From Klebsiella pneumoniae (GTDB taxonomy: Bacteria; Bacteroidota; Bacteroidia; Flavobacteriales; Flavobacteriaceae): a DNA stretch of 15,239 nucleotides. The position numbers were made by a program, and so were the translations under genes. The notes under the pieces are model-generated. The model searched no databases. It saw only the letters and a list, made by a program, of their open reading frames with translations, and was not told the DNA's origin. Where the stretch lies: the NCBI GenBank assembly GCA_943325355.2, contig CALPPA020000011.1, positions 1 through 15,239 of the forward strand, in the 5' to 3' direction. Shown here one piece after another: positions 13,481 to 15,239 of the stretch; the first letter of the stretch is position 1; every line of letters starts with the position of its first letter.

Positions 13481-13721
13481 AACCGTTCATTGAAATTGAA
13501 AAGAGATGAAAGAGAAAAGAAAATAGAACATAGACACAAGTCTATTCTCTTTAATCTATTCTCTACTAATCTTCTTTTCCCCGGGTTCAAAACCTGTTAA
13601 AATTATTGTTTAATCCATCCTTACTACAAAGTTGATGGTTGGTAGTTAATGGTTGATGGAGTTTTTCCAACAACCAACAACCGAAAACTGACAACTCCAT
13701 TGTTTGGATAAAAATTTACAG
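13481..13721. repeat. Gene-free, low-complexity intergenic region with direct and inverted repeats before the RNase gene
   Basis: No credible ORF lies here. The first half is purine- then pyrimidine-rich and holds a direct repeat TCTATTCTCT (13541-13550, 13555-13564) and a hairpin ATAGAC/GTCTAT (13530-13545). The second half has variants of GGTTGATGG / GGTTGGTAG (13631-13660), then the complementary-type CCAACAACCAACAACC (13667-13682). An exact inverted repeat ATGGAGTT (13656-13663) / AACTCCAT (13693-13700) frames that part. No clear TAnnTTTG element for the RNase gene was found, so its promoter is unidentified. Confidence 0.6.
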
Positions 13722-15239
13722 ATGAATAAAGAATTAATCATTAGATCTAGTTCTGAAGCCGTAGATTTTGCCTTATTAAAAGATGGAAAACTAATTGAAT
13801 TACACAAAGAACAAGAAACAAGCAACTTCCAAGTTGGCGATATATTTATTGCCAAAATTAGAAAACCAGTTGCTGGACTAAATGCAGCTTTTGTAAATGT
13901 AGGCTACGAAAAAGACGCCTTTTTACATTATCACGATTTAGGTCCTAATCTTGCTTCTCAACTGAAATTCATAAAACTTGTAAGCGCAGGTAAATTAAAA
14001 GATTTCTCCCTAAAAAACTTTCAGTTTGAAAAAGAGATTGATAAAGATGGCACAGTAGCAAATGTTTTGAATGCCAATCAATCTATTTTAGTACAAGTTG
14101 TAAAAGAACCAATATCGACCAAAGGACCAAGAATTAGCTCAGAGCTATCTCTTGCCGGAAGATTTATTGTTCTTGTCCCGTTCTCTGACCGAGTTTCTAT
14201 TTCTCAAAAAATAGAAGAAAAAGGAGAAAAAGACCGACTTAAAAAATTAGTACAATCAATCAAACCAAAAGGATTTGGTGTTATTGTTCGCACAGTAGCC
14301 GAAGGCAAAAGCACAGTAGAATTAGAAAAAGATTTGCAGAACCTGTTAGAGAGATGGACTGCAATGTGTAAAAAATTACCAACTGCTCATCATCCGTCAA
14401 AAGTTTTAGGAGAGCTCAATAGAGCATCTTCGATACTAAGAGACGTTTTTAACGATACCTTCAGTGGTGTTTTTATAGATGACGAAGAGTTGTACAACGA
14501 AACCAAGGACTATGTTCAAGAAATAGCGCCTTCAAAACAATCAATTGTTAAGTTTTATCAATCTAATGACACTCCTATTTTTGAGAAGTTCAACATAGAG
14601 AGACAAATCAAGACTTCTTTTGGAAAAACGGTTTCCATGAGCAGAGGGGCTTACCTTATTATAGAACATACTGAAGCGTTGCACGTTATAGACGTAAACA
14701 GCGGCAACCGTTCTAATAAAGCCACCAATCAGGAAGACACCGCCATGGAAGTAAATATGATTGCCGCTGCAGAAATCGCTAGACAATTGCGTTTGCGAGA
14801 TATGGGCGGAATTATAGTTATTGATTTTATCGACATGTCGAATCCAGAAAACAGAAAAGTATTATTCGACTTCCTTAGAGAAGAAATGAATGATGATAAA
14901 GCCAAGCACAAAATCTTACCTCCGAGTAAATTTGGATTAGTTCAGATTACAAGACAAAGAGTAAGACCAGAAGTAAACATAAAAACTAGAGAAGAAGATC
15001 CAAACAATATTGAAGGCGAAATTGAAGCGCCAATTTTAATTATTGATAAAATTACTTCCGATTTAGAACGAATTTTAAAAACCCACAAAAAAGTGATTCT
15101 AAACGTTCACCCGTTTGTGGCTGCATACCTCAGTAAAGGTTTTCCATCATTACGTTCAAAATGGTTTTTTGAACATAAAAAATGGGTGAAAATCATACCA
15201 CGTGACGCTTACACGTATCTAGAATATCATTTCTACGAC
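13722..15239 (+). CDS. rng: Ribonuclease E/G family endoribonuclease (3' end outside window)
   Basis: 506 codons are open from ATG 13722 to the window end; RNase G-type proteins are about 490-520 aa, so little is missing. The enzyme cleaves single-stranded RNA in rRNA maturation and mRNA decay. The N-terminal part has an S1-type domain (about 37-120: FQVGDIFIAKI, GLNAAFVNVGYEKDAFLH) with a charged insert around 85-110. KEPISTKGPRISSELSLAGR is the 5'-sensor/RNase H-like region. The catalytic core has HVIDVNSG (metal ligand D324) and GGIIVIDFIDM (metal ligand D368), then GLVQITRQRVRPE. Where RNase E/G usually carries the zinc-link CPxCxGxG, this protein has TREEDPNNIEGE (422-433) with no Cys. 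HPFVAAYL and KIIPRDAYTYLEYHFYD follow at the end. No promoter was identified, but the HU operon terminator isolates it from upstream genes. Confidence 0.95.
   Translation, partial: MNKELIIRSSSEAVDFALLKDGKLIELHKEQETSNFQVGDIFIAKIRKPVAGLNAAFVNVGYEKDAFLHYHDLGPNLASQLKFIKLVSAGKLKDFSLKNFQFEKEIDKDGTVANVLNANQSILVQVVKEPISTKGPRISSELSLAGRFIVLVPFSDRVSISQKIEEKGEKDRLKKLVQSIKPKGFGVIVRTVAEGKSTVELEKDLQNLLERWTAMCKKLPTAHHPSKVLGELNRASSILRDVFNDTFSGVFIDDEELYNETKDYVQEIAPSKQSIVKFYQSNDTPIFEKFNIERQIKTSFGKTVSMSRGAYLIIEHTEALHVIDVNSGNRSNKATNQEDTAMEVNMIAAAEIARQLRLRDMGGIIVIDFIDMSNPENRKVLFDFLREEMNDDKAKHKILPPSKFGLVQITRQRVRPEVNIKTREEDPNNIEGEIEAPILIIDKITSDLERILKTHKKVILNVHPFVAAYLSKGFPSLRSKWFFEHKKWVKIIPRDAYTYLEYHFYD

Noticed and set aside
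13541..13564. CRISPR-like direct repeat (TCTATTCTCT twice)
   Set aside because: Only two 10-nt units spaced by 4 nt; no regular spacers and no cas genes nearby.
13646..13855. Minus-strand ORF overlapping the start of the RNase gene
   Set aside because: Antisense to the S1 region of a clear gene and running into the repeat spacer; no recognisable protein features.

Overview
The window is an AT-rich stretch of core chromosome that looks like Flavobacterium or a close relative in the Flavobacteriia. The evidence is the gliding genes gldE and gldD, the Bacteroidota-type promoter element TAnnTTTG before most transcription units, the absence of Shine-Dalgarno sequences, and a mevalonate-pathway cluster. 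Nothing looks like a prophage, integrated element, CRISPR array or defence island. No tRNA or rRNA was seen.

Layout. (1) 1-2784, plus strand: the 3' part of a GH31 alpha-glucosidase followed 1 nt later by a GH13 (MalS-like) alpha-amylase lipoprotein. This is the tail of a starch/maltodextrin operon closed by a strong terminator. (2) 2890-4763, plus: a glycerophosphodiester phosphodiesterase and a BaiN/HI0933-type flavoprotein joined by a 4-nt ATGA overlap. (3) 4770-5246, minus: a TspO/MBR protein converging on the flavoprotein. (4) 5350-8335, plus: diphosphomevalonate decarboxylase, a mevalonate-kinase-type GHMP kinase and a UbiA prenyltransferase, an isoprenoid-to-lipid operon with gaps of 1-3 nt. 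A structured intergenic repeat follows it. (5) 8492-9400, plus: an RsuA/RluB-family pseudouridine synthase with a long basic N-terminal tail and a bidirectional terminator. (6) 12909-9469, minus: mutY, ssb, gldE, gldD. DNA repair and single-strand binding genes lie directly upstream of two gliding genes; ssb has its own promoter inside the end of mutY, and gldE starts with TTG. (7) 13043-13457, plus, divergent from mutY: an HU-family protein and a 30-residue, very basic AURKAIP1/COX24-type (mS38/bS22-like) small protein. (8) 13722-end, plus: a ribonuclease E/G gene that runs off the window.

How the parts work together. Block 1 degrades alpha-glucans. Block 4 makes the isopentenyl unit from mevalonate and places an archaeal-type ether-lipid-like prenyltransferase in the same transcript. 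Blocks 5, 7 and 8 concern rRNA, ribosome and RNA maintenance. Block 6 couples genome maintenance to gliding. I did not find a wholly new system. The points most worth a second look are the dispersed-repeat-like element at 8342-8420, the UbiA enzyme beside the mevalonate genes, the RNase E/G that lacks the zinc-link cysteines, the SSB with an altered C-terminal tip, and the unlisted mini-ORF behind HU.
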